DNA of 64,000 nucleotides from Flavobacterium sp. ASV13 (lineage in GTDB: Bacteria > Bacteroidota > Bacteroidia > Flavobacteriales > Flavobacteriaceae). The first letter of the stretch is position 1, and each line of letters starts with the position of its first letter. The translations under genes and the position numbers were made by a program. This document shows positions 52,684 through 60,834 of this stretch, one piece after another. The DNA lies in assembly GCF_000745775.1 (NCBI RefSeq), contig NZ_JQJY01000003.1, positions 62,001 through 126,000 of the forward strand, written 5' to 3'. The notes under the pieces are model-generated. The model saw only the letters and a program-made list of their open reading frames with translations, was not told the DNA's origin and did no database searches.

Positions 52684-55197
52684 ATGATTAGAGTAATAGT
52701 AGTTGGAAACGGCATGGTTGGTTATAAATTTTGCGAAAAGTTTGTTGCAAAATCAGGACAAGAAAAGTATCAAATCACAGTATTTGGAGAAGAACCGAGA
52801 CGTGCTTATGATCGCGTTCACTTAAGTGAGTACTTTGGAGGAAAAACGGCAGACGATCTATCACTTTCAACAAGCCAATGGTACGCTGAAAACAATATTA
52901 TTCTTAACACATCTGAACTAATTACAGATATTAATCGTGATGTAAAAACGATACATACACATTTAGGCAAAACACATACGTACGACTACTTAGTTTTGGC
53001 AACAGGTTCATCAGCTTTTGTTCCGCCAATTGAAGGTGTCGAAAAAGAAGGTGTTTTTGTGTACAGAACTATCGAAGATCTTGATGCAATTATGGCTTAC
53101 GCTAAAAAGATAAAAATAAAAGGCGCAACCGAAGCGGCAGTTTTAGGTGGCGGTTTATTAGGACTTGAAGCTGCAAAAGCGGTTAGAGATTTAGGATTGA
53201 ATCCGCATGTGGTGGAATTTGCTCCACGATTGATGCCGAGACAATTGGATCAAGGCGCAAGCGATATGCTTCAGTCAAAAATTGAAGAATTAAACATCGG
53301 AATTCACCTTAACAAAGCAACGCAATATATTGACGGAAAGGAAAGTATAACAGGAATGATGTTTGCAAACGACGAATTGTTAAAAGTAGACATGTTGGTT
53401 ATATCTGCCGGTATTAAACCTCGCGACGAACTGGCAAGAGTTTCAGGGCTTGAAGTTGGTGTACGAGGTGGAATTGTGGTAAACAATCAAATGCGAACAT
53501 CAGATCCTTCTATTTTTGCGATTGGCGAAGCGGCATTATATAATCATAACATTTACGGACTTGTTGCGCCAGGTTACGAAATGGCCGATGTAGCCGCTGA
53601 ACAAATCTTAAATGGTGATAAAACCATGAGAGAAACCATCGATATGTCAACACAATTGAAATTAATTGGTGTTGAAGTTGCGAGTTTTGGTGATCCTTTT
53701 ATTGAAAATAATGACGTTACTGCTATTATTTATGAGAATAAATTAAGCGGTGTTTATAAAAGAATCAACGTTACCAAAGATTCTAAAACGCTTTTAGGCG
53801 GAATTTTAGTCGGAGATTCAAGCGATTATAATTCGCTTTTCCAGATTTACATCAACGAAATGGCATTGCCAAAAAATCCTGAAGATTTGATTTTAGGTTC
53901 CCGCGATGGTTCTGAAGGTTCTTCTTTAGGAAGTGTAATGGATTTGCCAGATACAGCCGTAATCTGTTCTTGCGAAAACGTAACGAAAGGTACTATCTGC
54001 TGTAAAATTCTAGACGAATCTTGTGCTACACTTTCAGATGTTGTAAAGGCAACAAAAGCAACTTCTGGTTGTGGAGGCTGTAAACCAATGGTTTCTGATT
54101 TGGTAAAAGCGACTCAAAAATCTCTAGGAAAAGAAGTAAAAGAAGTAATCTGCGAGCATTTCAACTACACGCGTCAGGAATTATTTGATTTGGTGAAAAT
54201 CAATAAATACGAGAATTTCTATGATGTTCTCGATCATCACGGAAAAGGCGATGGCTGCGAAATTTGTAAACCTGTTGTAGCTTCTATTTTCTCAAGTATT
54301 TACAACGATACGGCAAACAAACACGTAACTACACAAGATACAAACGATAGATTTTTAGCCAATATTCAGCGAAACGGAACTTATTCTGTTGTTCCAAGAG
54401 TTGCCGGAGGTGAAATTACTGCCGAAAAATTAATCGTAATTGGCGAAGTGGCAAAACAATTCGATTTGTACACTAAAATTACTGGAGCACAAAGAGTTGA
54501 TTTATTCGGAGCGCATTTAAGTGACTTGCCAAAAATCTGGAAAATATTAATCGAAAATGGTTTTGAAAGTGGTCACGCTTACGGAAAATCACTTCGTGCT
54601 GTAAAAAGCTGTGTTGGAAATGCTTGGTGTCGTTACGGAATGGACGACAGCGCTGGATTTGCAATAGAATTAGAAAACAGATATAAAGGAATTCGTTCTC
54701 CGCATAAACTAAAAGGTGGCGTTTCAGCTTGCATTCGCGAATGCGCCGAAGCCCGCGGAAAAGATTTCGGATTAATTGCCGTTGAAGGTGGATGGAATTT
54801 ATACATTGCAGGAAATGGTGGTGCAAATCCAAAACACGCGGTTTTATTAGCCGAAAAAATCGATAAAGAAACAGTAATCAAATATATGGACAGATTCTTA
54901 ATGTATTACATCCGCACCGCTGGCCCGTTAATTAGAACTTCAACTTGGCTAGAAAAATTAGACGGTGGTTTAGAATACTTAAAACAAGTAATTATCGAAG
55001 ACAGTTTAGGAATCTGCGAAACATTAGAAGCTGAAATGCAAACGTTGGTAAATACTTTCGAATGCGAATGGAAACAAGTTTTAGAAAAACCAAGATTATT
55101 GAAACGTTTCAATCATTTTGTGAACTCAGACGAGAAAGATGACAACATTGCTTTTGTGCCATTAAGAGATCAAAAAATGCCTAAAGCTTGGTCGTAA
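52684..55197 (+). CDS. nirB: nitrite reductase (NADH) large subunit NirB
   Basis: NirB reduces nitrite to ammonium in the cytoplasm with NADH, FAD, siroheme and Fe-S centres. The 837-aa protein has an N-terminal FAD/NAD domain (VVGNGMVGYKFCEKF, later VLGGGLLGLEAAKA). BFD-like [2Fe-2S] Cys pairs are near residues 428 and 461 (CSCENVTKGT, SGCGGCKP). A siroheme/4Fe-4S domain follows, with KSCVGNAWCRYG near 643 and SACIRECAEARG near 682. All four cluster Cys are present. It heads the nitrate island and is preceded by TACGTA-type palindromes. Confidence 0.96.
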   Translation: MIRVIVVGNGMVGYKFCEKFVAKSGQEKYQITVFGEEPRRAYDRVHLSEYFGGKTADDLSLSTSQWYAENNIILNTSELITDINRDVKTIHTHLGKTHTYDYLVLATGSSAFVPPIEGVEKEGVFVYRTIEDLDAIMAYAKKIKIKGATEAAVLGGGLLGLEAAKAVRDLGLNPHVVEFAPRLMPRQLDQGASDMLQSKIEELNIGIHLNKATQYIDGKESITGMMFANDELLKVDMLVISAGIKPRDELARVSGLEVGVRGGIVVNNQMRTSDPSIFAIGEAALYNHNIYGLVAPGYEMADVAAEQILNGDKTMRETIDMSTQLKLIGVEVASFGDPFIENNDVTAIIYENKLSGVYKRINVTKDSKTLLGGILVGDSSDYNSLFQIYINEMALPKNPEDLILGSRDGSEGSSLGSVMDLPDTAVICSCENVTKGTICCKILDESCATLSDVVKATKATSGCGGCKPMVSDLVKATQKSLGKEVKEVICEHFNYTRQELFDLVKINKYENFYDVLDHHGKGDGCEICKPVVASIFSSIYNDTANKHVTTQDTNDRFLANIQRNGTYSVVPRVAGGEITAEKLIVIGEVAKQFDLYTKITGAQRVDLFGAHLSDLPKIWKILIENGFESGHAYGKSLRAVKSCVGNAWCRYGMDDSAGFAIELENRYKGIRSPHKLKGGVSACIRECAEARGKDFGLIAVEGGWNLYIAGNGGANPKHAVLLAEKIDKETVIKYMDRFLMYYIRTAGPLIRTSTWLEKLDGGLEYLKQVIIEDSLGICETLEAEMQTLVNTFECEWKQVLEKPRLLKRFNHFVNSDEKDDNIAFVPLRDQKMPKAWS

Positions 55198-55210
55198 AAA
55201 ATGTTTTAAT

Positions 55211-55284
55211 CTCGCAAAGACGCAAAGTCGCAAAATCAAATTCTAAAACTTAAAAAAAACTTTGCGCCTTCGCGACTTTGCGAG
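55211..55284. repeat. imperfect inverted repeat (cgcaaag type) between nirB and nirD
   Basis: 24-bp arms (55211-55234 and 55261-55284) match at 21 positions; both are built of cgcaaag words. The 233-bp gap between nirB and nirD is otherwise empty. The element may set the nirB/nirD expression ratio. Confidence 0.75.
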
Positions 55285-55430
55285 CAATTTCAATCATAAA
55301 GCTCCAAAAAAAAAGAAAAAAAAATCATTAAACGTTTGCTGTCCTTCTTACCCTCTTTTTTACTGCGCCATCAAAACTCTCTTGATTGTAAAAAGAGGGC
55401 TAAGAAACAGGAAATCAAAACTTAATCAAA

Positions 55431-55808
55431 ATGGAAGAAATCTTAAATCAATACGAAACGGTTCACGCAAGCGATGCTACAATTTGGTTCAAAGCGGGTA
55501 AAGTTGAAGATTTCCCGACCAACCGAGGCGGATGCATCAAATACAAAAACAAACAAATTGCTATTTTTAATTTCACACGCCGTAACCAATGGTACGCTTG
55601 CCAAAATGCTTGTCCGCACAAAATGGAAATGGTGCTTTCAAGAGGAATGACAGGTTCTGCCGACGATATTCCGAAAATCGCCTGCCCGATGCATAAAAAG
55701 ACTTTTTCTTTAGTAGATGGCTCGAACTTAAACGGAGACGATTATAACATTGCAACGTATCCTGTTAAGATTGTTGAAAATGAAGTATTTGTTGGTTTTA
55801 TAGATTAA
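55431..55808 (+). CDS. nirD: nitrite reductase (NADH) small subunit NirD
   Basis: The 125-aa protein is a Rieske-fold partner of NirB. It retains a CPHKMEM box, but the second motif reads CPMHKKTF, so the classic CxH...CxxH iron ligands are rearranged (NACPHKM gives CPH; IACPMHK gives CPMH), and a [2Fe-2S] cluster remains possible. The start is the first ATG (MEEILNQYET). It lies 233 bp after nirB. Confidence 0.9.
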   Translation: MEEILNQYETVHASDATIWFKAGKVEDFPTNRGGCIKYKNKQIAIFNFTRRNQWYACQNACPHKMEMVLSRGMTGSADDIPKIACPMHKKTFSLVDGSNLNGDDYNIATYPVKIVENEVFVGFID

Positions 55809-55823
55809 ATGAATATTTTCTTC

Positions 55824-55907
55824 CGCCACGAATTCACGAATCATTGTGTTCAATTTGTGTCATTAATTTCACTAATATAATTCGTTTTCATTCGTGAATT
55901 CGTGGCG
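55824..55907. repeat. 18-bp-arm inverted repeat (cgccacgaattcacgaat)
   Basis: Perfect arms at 55824-55841 and 55890-55907. They are the same words as the repeat at 47507-47577, with a different loop. Confidence 0.85.
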
Positions 55908-55957
55908 AAAAAAAAACTTAATTCCGTATCTTTGAAATTCTATTATCAAACCAAAAA

Positions 55958-56542
55958 ATGACTACACCTTTTCAAAAAGCAAGCGAATGGATTGATGCTG
56001 AAAACGCTCAGGATCCAAACATCGAATTAGACCAAAACACCGAATATCCGAAAGAATTATTGTATTCAAACAGGATGTACGAAAAACTGATGCAATTTGA
56101 ACCGAATGCATCAGAAGAAATTCAGATCGCTTCAAAAGCACAACATATTTGCCGATGGAAAGTCGCTCGCGAATCATACCCAATGGATCGTGTTGGTTAT
56201 TTGAAATGGAGAGAAGAATTGAAAAAATTCCACGCTAAAACTACATCCGAAATTCTGGTAAAAGCAGGTTATGATCAGACTTTTATCGATCGCGTTTCTT
56301 TTTTAATTGAAAAGAAATTACTTAAAAAAGATGCTGAAACCCAATTATTGGAAGATGTTATTTGTTTAGTATTTTTAGAATATTACTTAGAACCATTCGT
56401 TCATAAACACGACGAAGAAAAACTAAAAAACATCATCAAAAAAACCTGGGATAAAATGTCGGACAAAGGACATCAGGAAGCTTTAAAAATCAATTATTCT
56501 GAAGAAAATTTAAACCTAATAAAAGCTTCTTTGGGATTGTAA
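55958..56542 (+). CDS. DUF4202 domain protein
   Basis: The 194-aa cytoplasmic protein is mostly helical. It has conserved segments FQKASEWIDAENAQDPN, CRWKVARESYPMDRVGYLKWR and EDVICLVFLEYYLEPF. The His/Glu/Asp content (KAQHICRW, VFLEYYLEPF) recalls HD-like or metal-binding helical folds, but no function is known to me. It sits between nirD and the NarX-like kinase, 7 bp before the kinase, so it is probably tied to nitrite metabolism or its control. Confidence 0.88.
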   Translation: MTTPFQKASEWIDAENAQDPNIELDQNTEYPKELLYSNRMYEKLMQFEPNASEEIQIASKAQHICRWKVARESYPMDRVGYLKWREELKKFHAKTTSEILVKAGYDQTFIDRVSFLIEKKLLKKDAETQLLEDVICLVFLEYYLEPFVHKHDEEKLKNIIKKTWDKMSDKGHQEALKINYSEENLNLIKASLGL

Positions 56543-56549
56543 AAAAGAT

Positions 56550-58361
56550 ATGAAGAAAAGCAATCAGGAAGCTGCAGAAAAAATCACTTTCAAAAATTTA
56601 CGCCGTCTGTATTTTTTTGCACTTCTTACTATTGCCTTAACTATAATTGTCAGTCAGTTTTTAGTACAATACAATCTGAATCAACAGTTAAGCGATTCTA
56701 AAATCATTAATTTTTCGGGCAAGCAAAGAATGCTGAGTCAGAAAATTGTCAAAGAAGTTCTGATTTTACATTACGTTTCTGATTCGGCTACAGCCAAAAA
56801 AACTTCGCATTTAAAAGAAGTTTTAGAGCTTTGGAAAAAGAATCAAAATGCACTGGAAAATGGCAGTGATAGCTTAGCTTTTCCAAAAGAAAAAAGCGAA
56901 ACACTGAATAAATTATATCTGGAAATCAATCCGATTTTCAATAAAATTGCACAAACTACAGATTCTTTTTTGTTGAATCTTCAACAGAAAAAATCGACTT
57001 CTGAAAATCAAAAACTAGTTCAGATTATTTTGGAAAACGAAGGGTTTTTCCTTTCGAAAATGAATCAGATTGTAACGCAATACGATCTTGAAGCACACGA
57101 AAAAGTTACTGAACAACGCAAAATCGAATATTGGATTTTTGGTTTTACACTTTTGGTTCTTCTTCTGGAATTCTTCTTCATTTTCAAACCAACAAACAAG
57201 AAAATCGAAAAGTTAATTGCCCAGCTTTTATCTTCTGAAAAGAAAGCACTAAAACTGGCATACGACACAGAAATTATCAGCGAAATCAAAGAAAACTCGG
57301 TAAAAGAATTAAAATCGCTTAATTATGCGATGGAAAACACTTTGCTTTATTGCCGAATTTCACCAGACGGTTCCATCATTCACATTGGAGAAAAATTTGC
57401 CAAGCTTTTAAATTACACCAAATTTTCATCTAACAAAAAATTCTCCGAAGTACTTACTGAAGACGAAAAAGAACAAGTTAATTTTGATCGTCTGATTTTC
57501 GAAAAACAACGCAGTGGCTGGCAGGGCGAAATCAAAATTATAAATAAAGACGAAAAAGAAATCTGGCTCGATTTATCGATGGTTCCTGTAATGATCAAAA
57601 AAGATGAACTGGAGCTTTTGATTGTTTGTTTCAACATCACCGAACGCAAAAAAGCGCAACGCGAGGTTGAACGTTTAAACCTTGAAAACACAACCGAAAA
57701 AATCAATCAGCAAAAGATTATTTCAAGCAAAATCGTCGAAAATCAGGAAAACGAGCAAAACCGAATCGCCAAAGAAATTCACGACGGAATCGGGCAAATG
57801 CTTACGGGTTTAAAATTCAGTTTAGAAAGCATCAATCTTGATGACCGCGAAAAATCAGAGCAAAAAATCGAGTATTTAAAGAAACTTTCTTTGGATATTA
57901 TAAAAGGTGTCCGCACGGCAACTTTCAATCTAATGCCTCCGGAATTAAGCGATCACGGAATCGTTTCTTCATTGGCAAAACTCACGCAGGAACTTTCAAA
58001 GCTTACCGGAAAAGAAATCCTTTTTTACAACAAAACCGATTTTGATCAGCGTTTGGATTCCTTAATCGAAATCAATATTTATCGATTAACTCAAGAAGCC
58101 ATCAACAACGCCATTAAATATGCCGAATCGTCGCATATAATTGTTCAGCTTTCTCACAGCGAAACTTTACTAAGTATTATTGTTGACGATAACGGAAAAG
58201 GTTTTGACGTCAATTCAGTCGACAAAAAACGCAACAGCGAATCCGGAATGGGACTTTTATTTATGAAAGAAAGAATCCAATACATTAACGGACGCGTTTT
58301 CATGAACTCCATTCCAGGCGAAGGCACGAGAATTACTTTTAATATTCCGATTCTTAAATGA
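56550..58361 (+). CDS. NarX-like sensor histidine kinase
   Basis: The 603-aa kinase has membrane segments at about residues 20-40 and 190-211. The extracytoplasmic region between them starts with INFSGKQRMLSQKIV, a PilJ-type motif resembling the nitrate-binding P-box of NarX. A PAS-like domain (about 255-385) follows, then a HisKA_3 module with the phospho-acceptor His411 in IAKEIHDGIGQML, and an ATPase with QEAINNAIKYA, VDDNGKGFD and GMGLLFMKERI. It is the likely partner of the response regulator 160 bp downstream. Confidence 0.92.
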   Translation: MKKSNQEAAEKITFKNLRRLYFFALLTIALTIIVSQFLVQYNLNQQLSDSKIINFSGKQRMLSQKIVKEVLILHYVSDSATAKKTSHLKEVLELWKKNQNALENGSDSLAFPKEKSETLNKLYLEINPIFNKIAQTTDSFLLNLQQKKSTSENQKLVQIILENEGFFLSKMNQIVTQYDLEAHEKVTEQRKIEYWIFGFTLLVLLLEFFFIFKPTNKKIEKLIAQLLSSEKKALKLAYDTEIISEIKENSVKELKSLNYAMENTLLYCRISPDGSIIHIGEKFAKLLNYTKFSSNKKFSEVLTEDEKEQVNFDRLIFEKQRSGWQGEIKIINKDEKEIWLDLSMVPVMIKKDELELLIVCFNITERKKAQREVERLNLENTTEKINQQKIISSKIVENQENEQNRIAKEIHDGIGQMLTGLKFSLESINLDDREKSEQKIEYLKKLSLDIIKGVRTATFNLMPPELSDHGIVSSLAKLTQELSKLTGKEILFYNKTDFDQRLDSLIEINIYRLTQEAINNAIKYAESSHIIVQLSHSETLLSIIVDDNGKGFDVNSVDKKRNSESGMGLLFMKERIQYINGRVFMNSIPGEGTRITFNIPILK

Positions 58362-58447
58362 GATAATGTGCCAATTTGATAATTAGATAATTACTTAAAG
58401 CGCCTCAAAAAATTATCTAATTGCCACATTTTCTAATTATCTAATTT
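58362..58447. repeat. imperfect intergenic inverted repeat
   Basis: gataatgtgccaatttgata at the left faces a stretch containing aattatctaattgccacatt at the right, with several gaps. attagataatta-type words repeat within it. Confidence 0.5.
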
Positions 58448-58452
58448 AAAAA

Positions 58453-58493
58453 TTACGTATATTAGCGTCTTCTTTATAGATGAATATACGTAA
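58453..58493 (+). promoter_or_regulatory. TACGTA dyad upstream of the response-regulator gene
   Basis: A perfect 11-bp inverted repeat, ttacgtatatt (58453-58463) and aatatacgtaa (58483-58493), 28 bp before the ATG. It shares the TACGTAT word with the nirB and narK sites, but has a 19-bp spacer. Confidence 0.5.
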
Positions 58494-58520
58494 AAATCGA
58501 GAATCAAAATTAAGTAAACT

Positions 58521-59180
58521 ATGAGTAATATCATTCGTGTAGTGCTGGCAGATGACCATGTTTTTGTTAGAGACGGAATCAAATCTTTACTGGAAAACGA
58601 AGCAAACATTGAGGTTGTGGGCGAAGCTATTGATGGTGCAGATGCTCTGGAAGTAGTTACAGAAACAAAACCAGATTTACTTATAGTAGATATTCGTATG
58701 CCAAACTTAACTGGCATCGAGGTAGTAGAAAAACTTAGAAGCGAGAATAACAACGTAAAAATCATCATGCTTTCTATGCATGAATCAGAAGAATATGTTT
58801 TAAAATCCATAAAAGCCGGAGCCGATGGTTATTTATTAAAAGGTTCGTCAAAAGAAGAATTCTTAAAAGCATTACATAGCGTTTCTGCTGGAGGGAAATA
58901 TTTCAGTGGTGATATTTCTTCTATTTTAATAGGTCAATTGACTAATTCTTCTGCATCATTAGAACCTAAACAAACTTTGGGTGAAGAAATGATGATTACC
59001 AAAAGAGAAAAAGAAATCCTTACACTTTTATTATCAGGAAAAGGAAACAAAGAAATCGCCGAAGCTTTAGATATCAGCAAACGTACAGCAGAAGTACACC
59101 GTTTTAACTTAATGAAAAAATTGAAAGTGAAAAACTTAATGGAACTTTCTAATAAAGCAGCTGAGTATTCGTTAATTTAA
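58521..59180 (+). CDS. NarL-type response regulator
   Basis: The 219-aa protein has a receiver domain with VLADDHVFVRDG, phospho-acceptor Asp57 in LLIVDIRMPN, and Lys in ADGYLLKGSSKEE. The C-terminal LuxR-type HTH spans about residues 150-210 (TKREKEILTLLLSGKGNKEIAEALDISKRT). The receiver plus LuxR-HTH layout is that of NarL. It is encoded between the NarX-like kinase and narK, so it is the prime candidate to bind the palindromes at nirB, narK and its own promoter. Confidence 0.93.
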   Translation: MSNIIRVVLADDHVFVRDGIKSLLENEANIEVVGEAIDGADALEVVTETKPDLLIVDIRMPNLTGIEVVEKLRSENNNVKIIMLSMHESEEYVLKSIKAGADGYLLKGSSKEEFLKALHSVSAGGKYFSGDISSILIGQLTNSSASLEPKQTLGEEMMITKREKEILTLLLSGKGNKEIAEALDISKRTAEVHRFNLMKKLKVKNLMELSNKAAEYSLI

Positions 59181-59184
59181 AAAA

Positions 59185-59200
59185 TACGTATAAATACGTA
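59185..59200 (+). promoter_or_regulatory. 7-2-7 palindrome upstream of narK
   Basis: tacgtat-aa-atacgta is a perfect 7-2-7 inverted repeat, 77 bp before the narK ATG. Known NarL sites are paired heptamers of type TACYYMT with a 2-bp spacer; this one differs at the fourth base. Confidence 0.6.
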
Positions 59201-59277
59201 ATTATTTTTCAAAAACTGCGTTTTAGCAGGTTTTGACTAAGTTTTAGTACTTACTTTTACATAAAAATATAAGTACT

Positions 59278-60756
59278 ATGAAAAATACAAACTCACTATC
59301 GCAATCACACAAAATTTTATTTTTGAACACATTGGCTTTTACAGTGTGTTTTGCCTGCTGGACACTAAACGGCGTTCTGGTAACCTTTTTAGTCGATAAC
59401 GGAATTTTCCATTGGGATGTTATTCAAGTTGGATGGCTTCTTGGAATTCCAATTTTAACGGGATCAATAATGCGTCTTCCAATCGGAATTTTGACAGACA
59501 AATTTGGCGGGAAATATGTTTTTTCACTTTTATTATTACTAAGTTCAATTCCATTGTTTCTCCTTCCTTATGCCGACAGTTTTTTCATGTTTGCTGTACT
59601 TAGTTTCTTCTTCGGAATGGTCGGAACCAGTTTTGCAGTCGGAATCGGTTATACTTCGATCTGGTATCCAAAAGAATGGCAAGGACGCGCTTTAGGAATC
59701 TTCGGAATGGGAAATGCCGGAGCTGCTATTACCACTTTTTTAGCGCCTTCTTTATTAAATCATTTCTCAATCGATGATCCGCAAAACGGCTGGAAAATAC
59801 TTCCTGTTATTTACGCTATTTCGTTAGTCGTAATTGGTGTTGCCTTTTTAATTTTCGCTCAAAACAAAAAATTAGAAAGCAACGGCAAAACTATATCACA
59901 AATGCTTACTCCTTTAAAATCAGAAAGAGTTTGGCGTTTTGGAGCGTATTATTTCTTAGTTTTTGGATGTTTTGTAGCTTATTCACAATGGCTTTTGCCA
60001 AATTTCATGAACGTATATCAAACAAGTTTAGTTATGGGTGGTTTGTTTGCTACCATGTTTAGTCTTCCTTCTGGCGTTATTAGAGCTTTTGGAGGTTATT
60101 TGTCTGATAAATTTGGTGCCCGAAAAGTGATGTACTGGGTTTTGAGTTCTTCAGTAATTTTAAGTGCATTATTATCGATTCCTAAAATGGAAATTATGAC
60201 TTCGGGTCCAGGAATATTAGCCGCTAAAAAAGGTGTTGTAAATGAAATCAGCGATAAAACCGTAAAAGTTGGAGATAAAGAATATCCAATTGCACAAAAA
60301 ACAGCCAATACAGCTGAAAATGCCATTTTCCCAACTACTTCAAGCTGGCAGGATGTAGTTGTAGCACACAATCAAAGTGTTGCTAAAAAAGAACTAATCG
60401 CAAAAGGTGTGACTGTTATTAAATTTGATGCTAATATGTGGGTGTTCTTGGTTTTGGTTATTCTAATCGGAATTTCTTGGGGAATTGGAAAAGCGGCTGT
60501 TTACAAACATATTCCTGAATATTTCCCAAAAGAAGTTGGAGTTGTGGGAGGAATGGTCGGAATGATAGGTGGTTTAGGCGGATTCTTTGGCCCAATTATC
60601 TTCGGATATTTATTAACTGCAACCGGAATCTGGTCTAGCTCATGGATTTTTATTCTAATATTCTCAACCGTTTGTCTTGTTTGGATGCATTACACTATTC
60701 TTAAAATGGCACCTAAGAAACAACCAGAATTAGTTTTAGCATTAGATGCACAATAA
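59278..60756 (+). CDS. narK: nitrate/nitrite MFS transporter NarK-like
   Basis: The 492-aa protein has 12 predicted membrane segments. Nitrate-signature segments are visible: FGMGNAGAAITTFLAPSLLN in the first half, and GGMVGMIGGLGGFFGPIIFG in the second. It also has the MFS loop GILTDKFGGKYVFS. A hydrophilic insertion of about 75 residues (roughly 310-385) lies between segments in the second half, absent from typical NarK. It follows the response regulator and a 7-2-7 palindrome. The direction of transport (uptake or exchange) is not decided by sequence. Confidence 0.92.
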   Translation: MKNTNSLSQSHKILFLNTLAFTVCFACWTLNGVLVTFLVDNGIFHWDVIQVGWLLGIPILTGSIMRLPIGILTDKFGGKYVFSLLLLLSSIPLFLLPYADSFFMFAVLSFFFGMVGTSFAVGIGYTSIWYPKEWQGRALGIFGMGNAGAAITTFLAPSLLNHFSIDDPQNGWKILPVIYAISLVVIGVAFLIFAQNKKLESNGKTISQMLTPLKSERVWRFGAYYFLVFGCFVAYSQWLLPNFMNVYQTSLVMGGLFATMFSLPSGVIRAFGGYLSDKFGARKVMYWVLSSSVILSALLSIPKMEIMTSGPGILAAKKGVVNEISDKTVKVGDKEYPIAQKTANTAENAIFPTTSSWQDVVVAHNQSVAKKELIAKGVTVIKFDANMWVFLVLVILIGISWGIGKAAVYKHIPEYFPKEVGVVGGMVGMIGGLGGFFGPIIFGYLLTATGIWSSSWIFILIFSTVCLVWMHYTILKMAPKKQPELVLALDAQ

Positions 60757-60803
60757 ATCACAACAATATGATTTTAATCACATTTTCTAAGGAAATAATC
60801 TTA

Positions 60804-60811
60804 TAAATTTG
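60804..60811 (+). promoter_or_regulatory. -7 box of the porin gene
   Basis: TAAATTTG matches TAnnTTTG, 23 bp before the ATG, so the porin has its own promoter. Confidence 0.5.
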
Positions 60812-60834
60812 CCTCACAATTAAAACCATGAATC

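Noticed and set aside
55262..55501. A 79-codon plus-strand frame between nirB and nirD
   Set aside because: It starts in the right arm of an inverted repeat, is Lys-rich from poly-A, and overlaps the start of nirD in another frame.
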